Below, one piece after another: positions 32,626 through 42,079 of a stretch of 64,000 bases of DNA. Below the pieces are notes generated by a model. It worked only from the letters and a program-made list of their open reading frames with translations. It was not told the DNA's origin and searched no databases. The translations under genes and the position numbers were made by a program. The stretch is from Lucinisca nassula (Eukaryota; Mollusca; Bivalvia; Lucinida; Lucinidae). The stretch is taken from positions 128,868,027 through 128,932,026 of the forward strand of contig OY757023.1 of NCBI GenBank assembly GCA_963580285.1. Reading direction: 5' to 3'. Each line of letters opens with the position of its first letter. Positions within the stretch are counted from its first letter, which is position 1.

Positions 32626-32649
32626 CTTGCTCAAGGTGAGGAAGGATAG
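32626..32649 (+). CDS. Candidate terminal anoctamin exon (alternative 3)
   Basis: A strong acceptor 'ttttgttttctatttcag' (ends 32625) is followed in the needed phase by LAQGEEG and TAG. About 290 bp of non-repetitive sequence follow, which could be 3' UTR. 'caag|gtgagg' at 32635 could also be a donor of a 10-bp micro-exon. Support is splice-signal only. Confidence 0.25.
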   Translation, partial: LAQGEEG

Positions 32650-32942
32650 AGTCATCTGATTATGGCATACATATTCCCCTCTCTGGTTCTTAAAATCAGT
32701 TGTACCCTCCGATAAGACAGCTTCCAGTTCTAGCTAAGAGACGACTTACAGCTCTAAGACGAAAAAGACAATTTAAAACTCAAAGCTACAGGCTAAGATC
32801 TTGTATCATCAACATCTGTTGACTTATTCTAATGTGAAATCTTAAAACTTAGATGTAAAAAAGGATTCGCTCATGTGATGACCTGGCTTTCAACCCAAAG
32901 TCAGCGTTCAGCTCTCTGACAGGATAGTTTTTAATTCTAAGT

Positions 32943-33512
32943 CATCACGAAAACACACCTATATAATTTTGACCCCCTTGAACCCCACTTTTATATACCG
33001 TATTCGCCCTAATTACCGCACATGCTCCTATAAGCGCACACCAAACCTAATTTTGAAAAGGAAATGCATAAGCGCACACTTTACACCTTGAAGCTCTCAC
33101 AGTAAATCTACAAAAATTTACCGTTATTTCTTCAACAGTGAAGGCAATGCTTAAGTATCCTTTTCCGTCCCATTAAATATCACAGTATGCATCATCTCGG
33201 AAGCTATTGTTTTCGTATGTAGTGTGGGCTAATTAGGTAGATTTTTCACCACGATTTTTTGACACTATTTTGAAAAAACTAAGCGCACGGTGCGGTAATA
33301 AGGGCGAATAGGGTAGTAAAACTGGGGTTTACAGGGCTAAACCTTATTTTTCTTATTTTTGCTCTAAAATATAGATTGTGGGTACTCGTAAGAACCACCT
33401 CATTGAGGCAATCTATATTTTGAGCAGAAATAAGAAAAATATCACAATTTTTCATCTTAATCAAAGGGGCATAAATGTTACACTGTATTTGTATAGGCAT
33501 GTTTTCGTAATG
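32943..33512. mobile_element. MITE family C, copy 4, with nested E-type MITE
   Basis: The left end is 'catcacgaaaacacacctat' and the right 'tataggcatgttttcgtaatg'. Half of the core palindrome is deleted ('ctcattgaggcaatctat'). A 320-bp TIR element interrupts it at a TA. Confidence 0.7.
32996..33315. mobile_element. 320-bp TIR MITE 'TACCGTATTCGCCC' (E-related)
   Basis: The ends TACCGTATTCGCCCTAATTA and 'taataagggcgaatagggta' match at about 23 of 25 bases. Comparison with other family C copies ('ttatatagtaaaac') shows an exact TA target duplication. The terminal CCGTATTCG is shared with the 1.34 kb element at 1905. Confidence 0.75.
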
Positions 33513-33555
33513 TCTAAGACAGTAGTTTGAATATATATACTGCTTTTTCACGAAC

Positions 33556-33768
33556 TCAAACCTTATCTCGCTGTTCACTACAACCCCTATCTTTGCAAAC
33601 AGTGAAGATCCAGATCAGATGGCTTCTGAAGAAGCCATCTGATCAGGATCTACACTGTTCGGCATTCCGTTTATGAATTTGTAGGAATAAATTACATCAA
33701 GTAATCTGATTGGTTCAAAGTCAAAAATGGGTGTGGCTAAACTGAATATTCAGCAAGAGAAGGGTTAA
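33556..33768. mobile_element. piggyBac-type MITE, family A, copy 6
   Basis: A perfect central hairpin 'agatggcttctgaagaagcc' lies inside 'gtgaagatcc' / 'ggatctacac'. The right 'cagcaagagaagggTTAA' is intact, while the left TTAA is changed to TCAA. Confidence 0.7.
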
Positions 33769-34001
33769 GCAATGAGGAGTGCGCTTTTCCACAAAGTTAA
33801 GCAATGAAGAGTACACATGTATGTGGATGGTCGACCGTGGTGCTCGACTTTGCAGATGATGAGCAGATTCTACTCAGCTTTCAATCCTACTAATACAGTA
33901 TCAATATCTTACAATGTACTGATTCCACTTAATGTATTCCTCCCATTTAGCACCCCAGGCATTAAAAATTGGAAATAGAGGGGGGGGGGGGGGGCCCTTA
34001 T

Positions 34002-34113
34002 TACCCAGCAGGCACATGACGTAATTGTGACGTCACATCTACATGGGTGCAGTGTCGTGATATTGCACCGATGTTGATGTGACGCTGCCCTGGTGACATG
34101 TGCCTGCTGGGTA
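34002..34113. mobile_element. 112-bp palindromic MITE 'CCCAGCAGGCAC'
   Basis: TACCCAGCAGGCACATG at the left and its exact complement at the right, with 'tgacgtcacatc' / 'gatgtgacgctg' inside. A possible degenerate relative is at 60253-60360 ('cccagcggacacacaacatg'). Confidence 0.7.
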
Positions 34114-34448
34114 GGAACAAAAAGCTTACCAGAACTGTGAGTTTATAATCTGTTACACACGGAGAATTCATGTAACATGGTGGAATCATAACATGTAATG
34201 TAACAAGCAGGCAACACAGACACACTGTGATAGCAGAGGGTTTAGAAATACCTTGAAAGGTATGATTTATGGCAGATCCGTCAATGATTGAAAGGTTGAA
34301 ATCTTTATTTTAGTTAAATCAAAATATTTGTTCCTCTGACAGCAGAAGGGGGCTTATTATATTGTTCTTGGGAAAGCAGCGAGGAGCAGGGGCGCTAAAT
34401 GTGAGGAATACGGTAATCATGAAAATTAGATGTTTCAGAGTTCTGCAT

Positions 34449-34661
34449 TTAACCCTTATCTTGCTGTTCACGACAACCCCTATCTTTGGAAACAGTGTAG
34501 TTCCAGATCAGATGGCTTCTGAAGAAGCCATCTGATCAAGATCTACACTGTTTGGCATTCATTGTGTGAATTTGTAGCAATAAATTACATCAAGTAATTT
34601 GATTGGTTGATAGACAGAAATGAGTGTGGCTTAAATGAATATTCAGCAAGAGAAGGGTTAA
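34449..34661. mobile_element. piggyBac-type MITE, family A, copy 7
   Basis: TTAACCCTTATCTTGCTG and CAGCAAGAGAAGGGTTAA, TTAA-flanked. A perfect 'cagatggcttctgaagaagc' hairpin lies in the centre. Confidence 0.8.
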
Positions 34662-34804
34662 TATTGAAAAAGAAAAAAAAAAAAAAAAAAATATGTAGAC
34701 AATATGTAAACAACAGAAACTTCAGCGTTAGTTTACAGGATAGTTTTCTTTTTCTAGCATTCACTAATACATGTATAATTTATTTAGTTTAACTGTATAT
34801 AGTG

Positions 34805-34935
34805 CAAAAACTTCTGGGTCAAATTATTCAAAGAATCATTTGCTTAGTTAACAGATTTTATAGTGGTCAGAATGTTAATCACTCAGTAACACAGTAGTAT
34901 TTCTGCAAAAAAAAACAAAAAAACTTGCTGTATGT
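34805..34935. repeat. MITE family H fragment
   Basis: 'gggtcaaattattcaaagaa', 'tagtggtcagaatgttaa', and 'tttctgcaaaaaaaaac'. The right half is missing. Confidence 0.4.
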
Positions 34936-34959
34936 TGCACTTGCAAACACCAATTTACC

Positions 34960-35048
34960 GTAATGATCCTAAGTATTGGGACAGATAGGCCTAAGAAAAC
35001 AGTCCAGACACAGATCAGACTGCAGTCTGATCAGGGTCTACACCGTTT
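34960..35048. repeat. Family G core fragment, inverted
   Basis: 'gatcctaagtattgggacag' and 'cagacacagatcagactgc' / 'gcagtctgatcagggtct' form a small palindrome. Confidence 0.4.
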
Positions 35049-35049
35049 G

Positions 35050-35292
35050 GTTTGAGGTTTAACATTATAGGTCATTTTGGAGATGTTGCTTCCAATTTTG
35101 AAATGACATCTCAAGCCCTGTCACCCAATGAAACCAATAGGGTTTATAAGCATGGACGGTCCGAATCGCACCGCTTTGCCTGGGCAGGCTTAGATCCTCT
35201 AAGCAGTTTACCATTACCCATGTGCGGTCGATTTCAGCTCTGCCAGGAAGCATCATGCAGCCCATGAACTTCTATAAGCCCCGATGGGCCGG
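35050..35292 (-). mobile_element. SINE S2, minus strand
   Basis: Read on the minus strand: 'cggggcttatagaag', 'ggcagagctgaaatcg', 'gatctaagcctgcccagg', 'ccctattggtttcattggg', ending 'aaacctcaaacc'. Short frames on both strands here are shadows of the SINE. Confidence 0.7.
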
Positions 35293-35584
35293 GGCGATAA
35301 GGAATGGTTAGATTTTAAAGTTTGGACTGTAATATGGCACTTGCTTGATGTAATTGTAGTGGCGGGGCATCAAACAATGTTTGCAGCTTTTATTTTTACA
35401 TGACAGTCTTATTTTTTCACTGTTTTGCAATGTGAGACCCACTGAAAAGGAATTCGACACTTAAAGGAGGAACTATTTTCTTCTAAGACTGGACCCCTAT
35501 TGATAAAGGAGACAAAATGTTTTTGACAGAGGCCCCTTCACTGAAGGTGTAATCATTCTCAGCTTTCTCAACAAAACTTAGTCT

Positions 35585-35850
35585 TCATTATGATAACTCC
35601 ACCGTGCGACATAGTGCATTTTTGATATCTCCAAAATGGCTACTTTTCTGATGAAAATCCATGAGATTTTTCTTATAAATGCTCAAAACATAGGTTGTTG
35701 GTGCTCGTTAGAGATGGTTCTAACGAGTACCCACAACCTATGTCTTGGAGCAAAAATAAGAAAAATATTGTATACCCCCGTAAACCCCAATTTTCTCTAT
35801 ATGAAGTGGGGTTTAGGGGGTCTTCATTTCACGGACGTGTTAATGTGATG
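35585..35850. mobile_element. MITE family D, copy 4 (inverted)
   Basis: 'cattatgataactccaccg' and 'cacggacgtgttaatgtgatg' are the ends. The core is 'gtgctcgttagagatggttc' and 'taacgagtacccac'. Confidence 0.65.
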
Positions 35851-36097
35851 TTGTCGGAATTTGAATCGCAACATATAGATATAGATATCTTAGTTTTTAA
35901 GTCGCAATCTTTGTACATTTTGTCCAAGCGTTGTTGTTAGCGGCCAAAATGTTAAGATGGTCTATCTGGTATAATATCTTATACACAGATATTTTTGCTG
36001 AAATAATATGAGTTGGTTTTGCAGATCATGGAGATCTTTGTCATTTTTGCAAGGTGAATAAATTTCTGGGATTTATGTTTTTGCTGTTTTGCAATGT

Positions 36098-36372
36098 CAT
36101 CACGAAAACATGCCTATAAAATTTTGACCCCCTTGAACCCCACTTTTATACAGTAAAACTGGGGTTTCCGGGGGTATACCTTATTTTTCTTATTTCTCAA
36201 ATATAGATTGTGGGTACTCTTTAGAACCGCCTCATAGAGGCGGTTCTAACGAGTACCCACATTCTATATTTTGAGCAGAAATAAGAAAAATATCACAATT
36301 TTTCATCATAAAATTTTCATTTTGTCTGCGATAAAGGTGGCAATGTATTTGTATAGGCGTGTTTGCATAATG
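36098..36372. mobile_element. MITE family C, copy 5 (well preserved)
   Basis: The ends 'catcacgaaaacatgcctat' and 'tataggcgtgtttgcataatg'. The full palindrome is 'gtgggtactctttagaacc' / 'ggttctaacgagtacccac'. Confidence 0.75.
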
Positions 36373-36497
36373 TGAGACCCTATGAAAAGGGGGTCAACAC
36401 TTGGAAGAGCAAATTCTTTCTTTTAAGGGTGGACCCCTATTAAAAATATGTTTTTGCCAGGGGCGCCTACACTGAAGGTATATTCATATATTCATTC

Positions 36498-36797
36498 TCA
36501 ACAATGCCAAGTCTTGTCAGAATTTGAATCTCAAAATATACATGTAGATGTCTTGTTTGTTAAGTTATATCAGTGGTGCAAGTGTTCAAAGCTGAATGGA
36601 TTTTCTATTGGCCAAATGTTGTATGGTCCAGTTAGTATAATTTCAAATATGCAGATATTTTTGCTGAAAAAATGTGAGTATCTTTTGCATTTGCAAAAGC
36701 TACTCACATTTTGTCAGAAAAAAACAACAAAAAAACTAGCAAATGGTCAAAGTTTTAACAGTCTGTTATCTAAAGACTTGAGTTTTAAACCAGCTGA
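36498..36797. mobile_element. MITE family H, degenerate copy
   Basis: The hairpin 'gagtatcttttgcatttgc' / 'gcaaaagctactcacat' and 'gtcaaagttttaacagtctg' are recognisable. The outer ends are lost. Confidence 0.5.
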
Positions 36798-36816
36798 TTA
36801 ATAGGTTGTATACTTA

Positions 36817-37131
36817 TTTTTTTGTTTGTTTGTATTGGAGTTTAACGGCCCAGTCAACACTATTTTAGGTAATTTTTGAGCCGGTCAGTTTACTTATCCA
36901 CATTTTTTCTGGGCAGGCTTATACGTAAGGGGTTAACAAGTACAGTGCACATTCTTTCGCCAGAAACTGACAACTGCCCTTCTTGAATCAGCGGAAGGGA
37001 GAGAACGACCATAGAAAAGATTTCATGATCAGTCTCCACGAAAGAATGTTGCCGACCCCGGCAAGTATCGAACCTGTGTTCTCCTGATCACCAGTCAGAT
37101 GCGCATCCGACTGAGCTACCGAGGCCCGCCC
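36817..37131 (-). mobile_element. tRNA-derived SINE (type S3) with 9-bp TSD
   Basis: On the minus strand it begins 'gcctcggtagctcagtcgg' (A-box), then 'ggttcgatacttgcc' (B-box), 'caacattctttcgtggag', and a tail ending in 'gccgttaaactccaatac' plus a T/A-rich repeat. Direct repeats GTATACTTA at 36808-36816 and 37132-37140 flank it. A second, truncated copy is at 63172. Confidence 0.85.
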
Positions 37132-37149
37132 GTATACTTAAGAAGCACA

Positions 37150-37265
37150 CTATATATGTTGTGATTTTGTTTGTTTGCGGTTTTATGTCCCAATCAACAA
37201 TATTTAGGTCAGTTTGAAGACATTGCCGCTGATTTTGTGGGACTTTGACAAACCCATAAGTGGTC
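37150..37265 (-). repeat. SINE 3' fragment
   Basis: 'tttgtttgcggttttatgtc' and 'gattttgtgggactttgac' match the 3' body shared by the S2/S3 SINEs. The head is absent. Confidence 0.45.
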
Positions 37266-37559
37266 CATCATGTAAACAAGTCTGTGTAATGAACACACCT
37301 TTAAACCCCACTTTATATAGAGAAAATGGGGTTTACAGGGGTACATATTTTTTTTCTAATTTATGCTTCAAGACATAGGTTGTAGGTACTCATTAGGCAG
37401 TTCTAATGAGGCAGTTCTAACGCCTTGATGAGTTCTAGCAAGCACCCACAACCTATATTTGGAATAAAAATAATAATATCACAAATTTTCATCAGAAAAG
37501 TAACCATTTAGGAGATATGAAAGAATGCATAATGTCACATGGATCCGTTATCGCAATGA
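37266..37559. mobile_element. MITE family D, copy 5
   Basis: 'catgtaaacaagtctgtgta', 'aaccccactttatatagaga', and a core with an extra partial duplication ('attaggcagttctaatgagg'). The right end 'ggatccgttatcgcaatg'. Confidence 0.65.
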
Positions 37560-37590
37560 CTAATGACACGTTTAGTTTTGATTTTCTTGT

Positions 37591-37869
37591 TCACATGAAC
37601 AAGTCCATGAAATGAACAACCCCTAAAGCCCACTTTTTATTCAGAAAACTGGGGTTTAAGGGGGTATACATTATTGTTCTTATTTCTGCTCCAATGTATA
37701 TAGGTTTTGGGTACATTGTTAGAAGGCCTCAATGAGGCAGTTCTAATGAGCACCCAAAACATATATTTGCAGTAGAAATAAGGAAAATATCATGGCTTTT
37801 CTTCTGTAAAGTAGCCATATTGGAGATGTGAAAAAATGCACGATGCTGCACGGGTGTGTTATCATAATG
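37591..37869. mobile_element. MITE family D, copy 6
   Basis: 'acatgaacaagtccatgaaa' and 'cgggtgtgttatcataatg' ends. The core is 'gttagaaggcctcaatgagg' / 'agttctaatgagcaccc'. Confidence 0.7.
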
Positions 37870-37876
37870 AGAACCA

Positions 37877-38155
37877 CATTATGATAAGTCACCCGTGCGA
37901 CATAATGCATTTTTTACACCTCCAAAATGGCTACTTTTCTGATGAAAATCTGTGATATTTTTCTTATTTACACTGCAAACATAGGTTGTGGGTGCTCGTT
38001 AGAACCGCCTCATTGAGGCGGTTCTAACGAGTACTCACAACCTATGTCTTGGAGGAGAAATAAGAACAATAATGTATATCCCTTAAACCCCAGTTTTCTC
38101 TATATGAAGTAGGGTTTAGGGTGGTCTTCATCTCACGGACTTGTTCACTTGATGA
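37877..38155. mobile_element. MITE family D, copy 7 (inverted, adjacent to copy 6)
   Basis: 'cattatgataagtcacccg' and 'cacggacttgttcacttgat' ends. A perfect core hairpin pairs 'gtgctcgttagaaccgcc' with 'ggcggttctaacgagtac'. Only 7 bp separate it from copy 6, in opposite orientation. Confidence 0.7.
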
Positions 38156-38264
38156 TACACATTGCAATAAGGGGGCTCATGTGGTTTACAGCTCTAAGAG
38201 ATATGAAAGATGCTGTTTTAGGACACAGATATGTTATGAAATGGATTGGTTTGTGAAATACATG

Positions 38265-38613
38265 TACAATCAAACTTCAATGGCTCGAACACCTTTGGGA
38301 CCACCAAAATCTGTTCGAGACAGGGGTAATTTGAGCCACTGTGGGCTACTTTTATGAGGCATACGGGGGTAATTTTGGGTCTTCTCTTTGGTGTTCTATA
38401 ATATAAATGTATGCTGTGGGTACCCATTAGAATCGCCTCAAGAGGCGATTCTAATGAGTACACATAGTATACATTTGCAAGAAAAAAGACGATGATATCC
38501 TTAATGTTGCCTCCTTTTCTTATGGAGAGACATTTCCTAGGTACTCAAAAATGGGTTCGACTCACCCATGGTAAACGAGCCATCGGTGTTCAAGCCATTG
38601 AAGTTCTACTGTA
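38265..38613. mobile_element. Tigger-like MITE, family F, copy 2
   Basis: TA + CAATCAAACTTCAATGG and 'ttgaagttctactg' + TA. The core 'gtacccattagaatcgcc' / 'ggcgattctaatgagtac' again matches families C and D. Confidence 0.7.
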
Positions 38614-38699
38614 CATGTAGTTTCTATCTTGTAACATATTGAAACACTTATATATAGGGATCATTTTTTCAAAAGTCTTCAACAGTATGTGAAAGATGC

Positions 38700-38905
38700 T
38701 ATTTTTGTTTGTTTGTTTGAGTTGAAGATTAACGTCACTGTCAACACTTAATTAAGGTCATTTTGGAGACGTTGCTTCGAATTTTGTGGGACTTTTACCC
38801 GACATGAGAGATGAAATGACATCCCAAGCCCTGCCGCCCAATGAAGCCAAAAGGCTTATATTCACTGGACATTCTCACACAACTTTGCCTGCCCAGGCTT
38901 AGTTG
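38700..38905 (-). mobile_element. SINE S2, truncated, minus strand
   Basis: 'gtttgagttgaagattaacg', 'cattttggagacgttgcttc', 'gatgaaatgacatcccaagc', 'tttgcctgcccaggcttag'. The 5' head is missing. Confidence 0.65.
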
Positions 38906-39037
38906 CTATTTTAAGACATGGATATGTTATGAAATGGATTGGGTTGTGAAATACATGTATATGCAGTCTCTGTCTTATATCTTATTGAAACACTTATATA
39001 CATGTATAGGGAACACTTTCGAATGTCTTCAACAGTC

Positions 39038-39250
39038 TTAACTCTTATCATGCTGTTCACGACAACCCCTATCTTTGGAAACAGTGTAGATCCAGATCAG
39101 ATGGCTTCTGAAGAAGCCATCTGATCAGGATCTACACTGTTTGGCATTCAGTTTATGATTTTGTAGCAATAAATTACATCAAGTAATTTGATTGGATGAT
39201 AGAGAGAAATGGGTGTGGCTTAAATGAATATTCAGCAAGATAAGGGTTAA
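39038..39250. mobile_element. piggyBac-type MITE, family A, copy 8
   Basis: TTAACTCTTATCATGCTG and CAGCAAGATAAGGGTTAA, TTAA-flanked, with a perfect central hairpin. Confidence 0.8.
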
Positions 39251-39354
39251 GTGTGTGTTTTCTCACACATAAAATGCTTTATTACTATATAGATCACATG
39301 TTCTATTCAATGGCATGGGTCATAGTTCTCATCAACCCTCATGACCTCATTGAA

Positions 39355-39905
39355 CTCTTAATCCTTATCTTGTGTGTGTGTGTCTGTGTTGGGCAAGGCT
39401 TTCTGTTCTCACAGCAGGTAAGAGAAGAGAGGGAAAGCTCTTATTTCTTAAGTTTCTTTGTTCCCATTCATTTAATTCTTCCTTCCATGTCCCTTACTTT
39501 CATCTCCTCTTTTGAGCCCCCGCCCATAGGGGCTTGAAGAAATATATGGGCTGCATTTTGCTTCCACGCAGAGCTGAATCCGGCCCGCACACTAGTACTG
39601 GTAAACCGCTTAGAGGATCTAAGCCTGTCCAGGAACTGCGGTGCAAGGCGGACCGTCCATGCTAATAAACCCTATTGGTTTCATTGGGCAACAGGGCTTG
39701 AGATGTCATTTCATCTCAGTGTCGGGTAAAAGTCCCATAAAATTGGAAGCAGCGTCTCCAAAATGACCTTTACAGTGTTGACGGGGACGTTCAACCTCAA
39801 ATCAAATCAAAAATCAAAATCTCCTCTACTATCTCTTCTATCTCTTTTCTCCATTTCTCTGGGAGGTGACACAAAATGACCCACAAGAGTTGACGTGTCA
39901 TTGAA
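39355..39905 (-). repeat. Dispersed repeat L, split by a SINE
   Basis: On the minus strand 'cacctcccagagaaatgga', 'gagatagtagaggag' then (after the SINE) 'gatgaaagtaagggacatgg', 'cttacctgctgtgagaac'. Copies on the plus strand are at 41745 and 44455. It is purine-rich and of unknown origin. Confidence 0.55.
39511..39818 (+). mobile_element. SINE S2, full copy with 9-bp TSD
   Basis: The 5' 'tttgagcccccgcccatag' continues with 'gcttccacgcagagctgaat', 'gtactggtaaaccgcttag', 'cctattggtttcattggg', 'gggtaaaagtcccataaaat', and ends 'acgttcaacctcaaatcaaa'. Direct repeats ATCTCCTCT (39502-39510, 39819-39827) flank it inside repeat L. Confidence 0.85.
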
Positions 39906-40108
39906 CCCTTACACAATCAGTCGATGAATAACCCTTATCCCGCTGAGCAAGACAATCCCTACTTTTACAAACAGTGTAGATTCAGATCAGATGGCTTCTA
40001 AAGAAGCCAATCAGATGGCTTCTAAAGAAGCCAATCAGATGGCTTCTTCAGCCATCTAATCAGGATCTACATTGTCTTGCAGTTTGTGAATTGAACAAGT
40101 ACATTATG

Positions 40109-40400
40109 GGGCTTGAAGAAATATATGGGCTGCATGATGCTTCCACGCAGAGCTGAATCCGGCCCGCACACTAGTACTGGTAAACCGCTTAGAGGATCTA
40201 AGCCTGTCCAGGAACCGCGGTGCGAGGCGGACCGTCCATGCTAATAAACCCTATTGGTTTCATTGGGCGACAGGGCTTGAGATGTCATTTCATCTCATTG
40301 TCGGGTAAAAGTCCCACAAAATTGGAAGCAACGTCTCCAAAATGACCTTTACAGTGTTGACTGGGACGTTAAACCTCAAATCAAACAAACAAATCAAGAT
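40109..40400 (+). mobile_element. SINE S2, full copy
   Basis: It is nearly identical to 39511-39818 over its length ('ggggcttgaagaaatatatg', 'gatctaagcctgtccagg', 'acgttaaacctcaaatcaaa'). The two copies differ at few positions, suggesting recent activity of this family. Confidence 0.8.
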
Positions 40401-40814
40401 CAGTAAAATTCCGCTAATAAGATCACCTAAAATTAACCCTTATCTTGCTGAATATTCATCTAAGCCACACCCATTTTGTTATATCAACCAATCAAATTAC
40501 TTGATGTAATTTATTGCTACACATTCGTAAACTGAATGCCAAACAGTGTACATCCTGATCAGATGGCTTCTTCAGAAGCCATCTGATCTGGATCTACACT
40601 GTTTGCAAATTTAGGGGTTGTCGTGAACAGCAGGATAAGAGTTAAGATTAAATCTGCTTTTTGAAGCTTATTGAGGTTTCAGTTATTATTTCTTTGTGTT
40701 TTCTACACATAGTCTCTCCTGATAAGAGACCACCTTTGGGACTGTTCAAATGTAGTCTTAAAGACCACTTTTGACCAGTCCCAAAGGTGGTCTTAATATA
40801 GGAATTTTACTGTA
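40401..40814. mobile_element. Tigger-like MITE, family B, holding a piggyBac MITE
   Basis: CAGTAAAATTCCGC at the left and GGAATTTTACTG + TA at the right, with the internal hairpin 'gaccacctttgggactgttc'. It is interrupted at 40433-40645. Confidence 0.7.
40433..40645. mobile_element. piggyBac-type MITE, family A, copy 10
   Basis: TTAACCCTTATCTTGCTG to 'caggataagagTTAA'. The host MITE at 640-665 reads 'aaatttaagaaaaaatctgc' through the site, so this copy shows TTAA duplication against a near-empty site. It has a perfect hairpin centre. Confidence 0.85.
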
Positions 40815-40939
40815 ATTTGATTGGTTGATATTCAGAGATGTAGTGGCTACATTGATTTATTCAGCAGGATAAGGGTTAAGGCATACTCTTGGCATATTTT
40901 CCAACCTTTTAATAAGTGAGACAGCTAAGAGCAACTCCT

Positions 40940-41405
40940 CTGCCCCCGGGGCTTGGAGAAATAGATTGGGCTGCATGATGCTTCTATGCAGAGCTTGAAG
41001 CCTCCGTGGTCGAGTGGTTACGCTACTCGCCTTGTAAACCAGGGGTCGCAGGTTCGATCCCGGGCTTCTCCAGACTTTCGGATGAGTCTTTAAATCGAGG
41101 TCCCGTCTCCGTATGACCTTAGCTGTTGGTGGGACGTAAAACTGAAACACTCACTCACTCTATGCAGAGCTGATACAGTCTGCATGCAGGTTCTGGAAAA
41201 CTGCTTAGAAAGTCTAAGCCTGCCCAAGCAAAGTGATGCAAATTAGCCTGTCCATGCATATAAACCCTATTGGTTTCATTGGGCTTCAGGGAATGAGATA
41301 TCATTTCATCTCAATGTCAGCTAAAAGTCTCACAAAATTGGAAGCAATGTCTCCAAAATGACCTAAATTGTGTTGATGGGGACGTTAAACCTCAAATACA
41401 AAAAA
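40940..41405 (+). mobile_element. SINE S2, split by SINE S1
   Basis: 'cccccggggcttggagaaat', 'tgcatgatgcttctatgcag', then after the insertion 'tatgcagagctgatacag', 'ccctattggtttcattggg', 'acgttaaacctcaaatac'. Confidence 0.8.
40996..41160 (+). mobile_element. tRNA-Thr-like SINE (type S1) with 11-bp TSD
   Basis: The head is 'gcctccgtggtcgagtggtt' with anticodon loop 'cttgtaa' (TGT, Thr) and B-box 'ggttcgatcccgg'. The body is 'gaccttagctgttggtggg' and the tail (actc)n. TATGCAGAGCT at 40985-40995 and 41161-41171 are perfect target duplications within the S2 SINE. Confidence 0.92.
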
Positions 41406-41486
41406 GAGTAAAAAATATGAATAACTCCAGGGATGGACTTGATTAGATTCTTTTGGAGTGCTGAGAGGGAACCCATGCAGCAAGTT

Positions 41487-41713
41487 TAACCCATTGCATA
41501 CAGGGAAACCCTTAAAGGGTTACCTTGGCAAACAGTGCAGGCCCAGATCAGATGCCGCATAATGTGGCGTCTTATCAGGGCCTGCACTATTTGCTAGCAA
41601 AATTTTCCGTCAAAAATAGAATAAAAACGAAAAAAATAGGCCTACCACCCCTTATATGACAAATGGACTTGTCCAACATATAGCAATGGAAGAGTCCACT
41701 TGTATACAATGAA
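41487..41713. mobile_element. MITE family G, complete copy 2
   Basis: The ends 'cccattgcatacagggaaac' and 'cacttgtatacaatg'. The core 'ggcaaacagtgcaggcccag' / 'cagggcctgcactatttgc'. The body 'taggcctaccaccccttata' matches 16013-16215. Confidence 0.6.
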
Positions 41714-41744
41714 CTGTACGGTCAAGTACAGTTGTGAGTATCAT

Positions 41745-42055
41745 TTTGATTGATTTATTGATTGTTTTGGGTAGAAGGACACATCAACCCTTGCGGGTCA
41801 TTCTGAGCCATCTCCCAGAGAAAGGAAGAGGAGAAAATGAAGAGACAGTAGAAATAGAAGAGATAGTAGAGGAGATGAGAATGAGGGACAGAGGTGAAAG
41901 AGGAAAATGAATGGAGGTGTAGAAACAGAAGAAATAACAACACTCCCCCTCCACCCTTACCTGCTTCAAGGACAGCAGGCCTTGTCTGCTGTAAGCCAAT
42001 ATCAGTTGGAAGCCCCAGCGATGCAAGATACACCTCACCTTTTCCCAGTATCATT
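41745..42055 (+). repeat. Dispersed repeat L, copy 2
   Basis: 'ttgattgatttattgattg', 'catctcccagagaaaggaag', 'ggaaaatgaatggaggtgta', 'gcaggccttgtctgctgtaa', 'cacctcaccttttccc'. Confidence 0.6.
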
Positions 42056-42079
42056 TTGAATTCACATTAAAAGATTGTT

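Larger units (their letters stand above)
39928..40879. mobile_element. piggyBac-type MITE, family A, copy 9, with three nested elements
   Basis: The left part is 39928-40108, with 'cagatggcttctaaagaagc' present two and a half times in tandem. The right part is 40815-40879 ('ttgattggttgatattcag ... ggataaggGTTAA'). Between lie an S2 SINE and a Tigger-like MITE that itself contains another family A copy. Confidence 0.6.

Noticed and set aside
35052..35267. Protein frames on both strands at 35.05-35.27 kb
   Set aside because: Both lie wholly within an S2 SINE.
40985..41060. Functional tRNA-Thr gene
   Set aside because: The A and B boxes and a TGT anticodon loop are present, but it is followed by a SINE body and tail, flanked by target duplications, and the acceptor stem pairs poorly.
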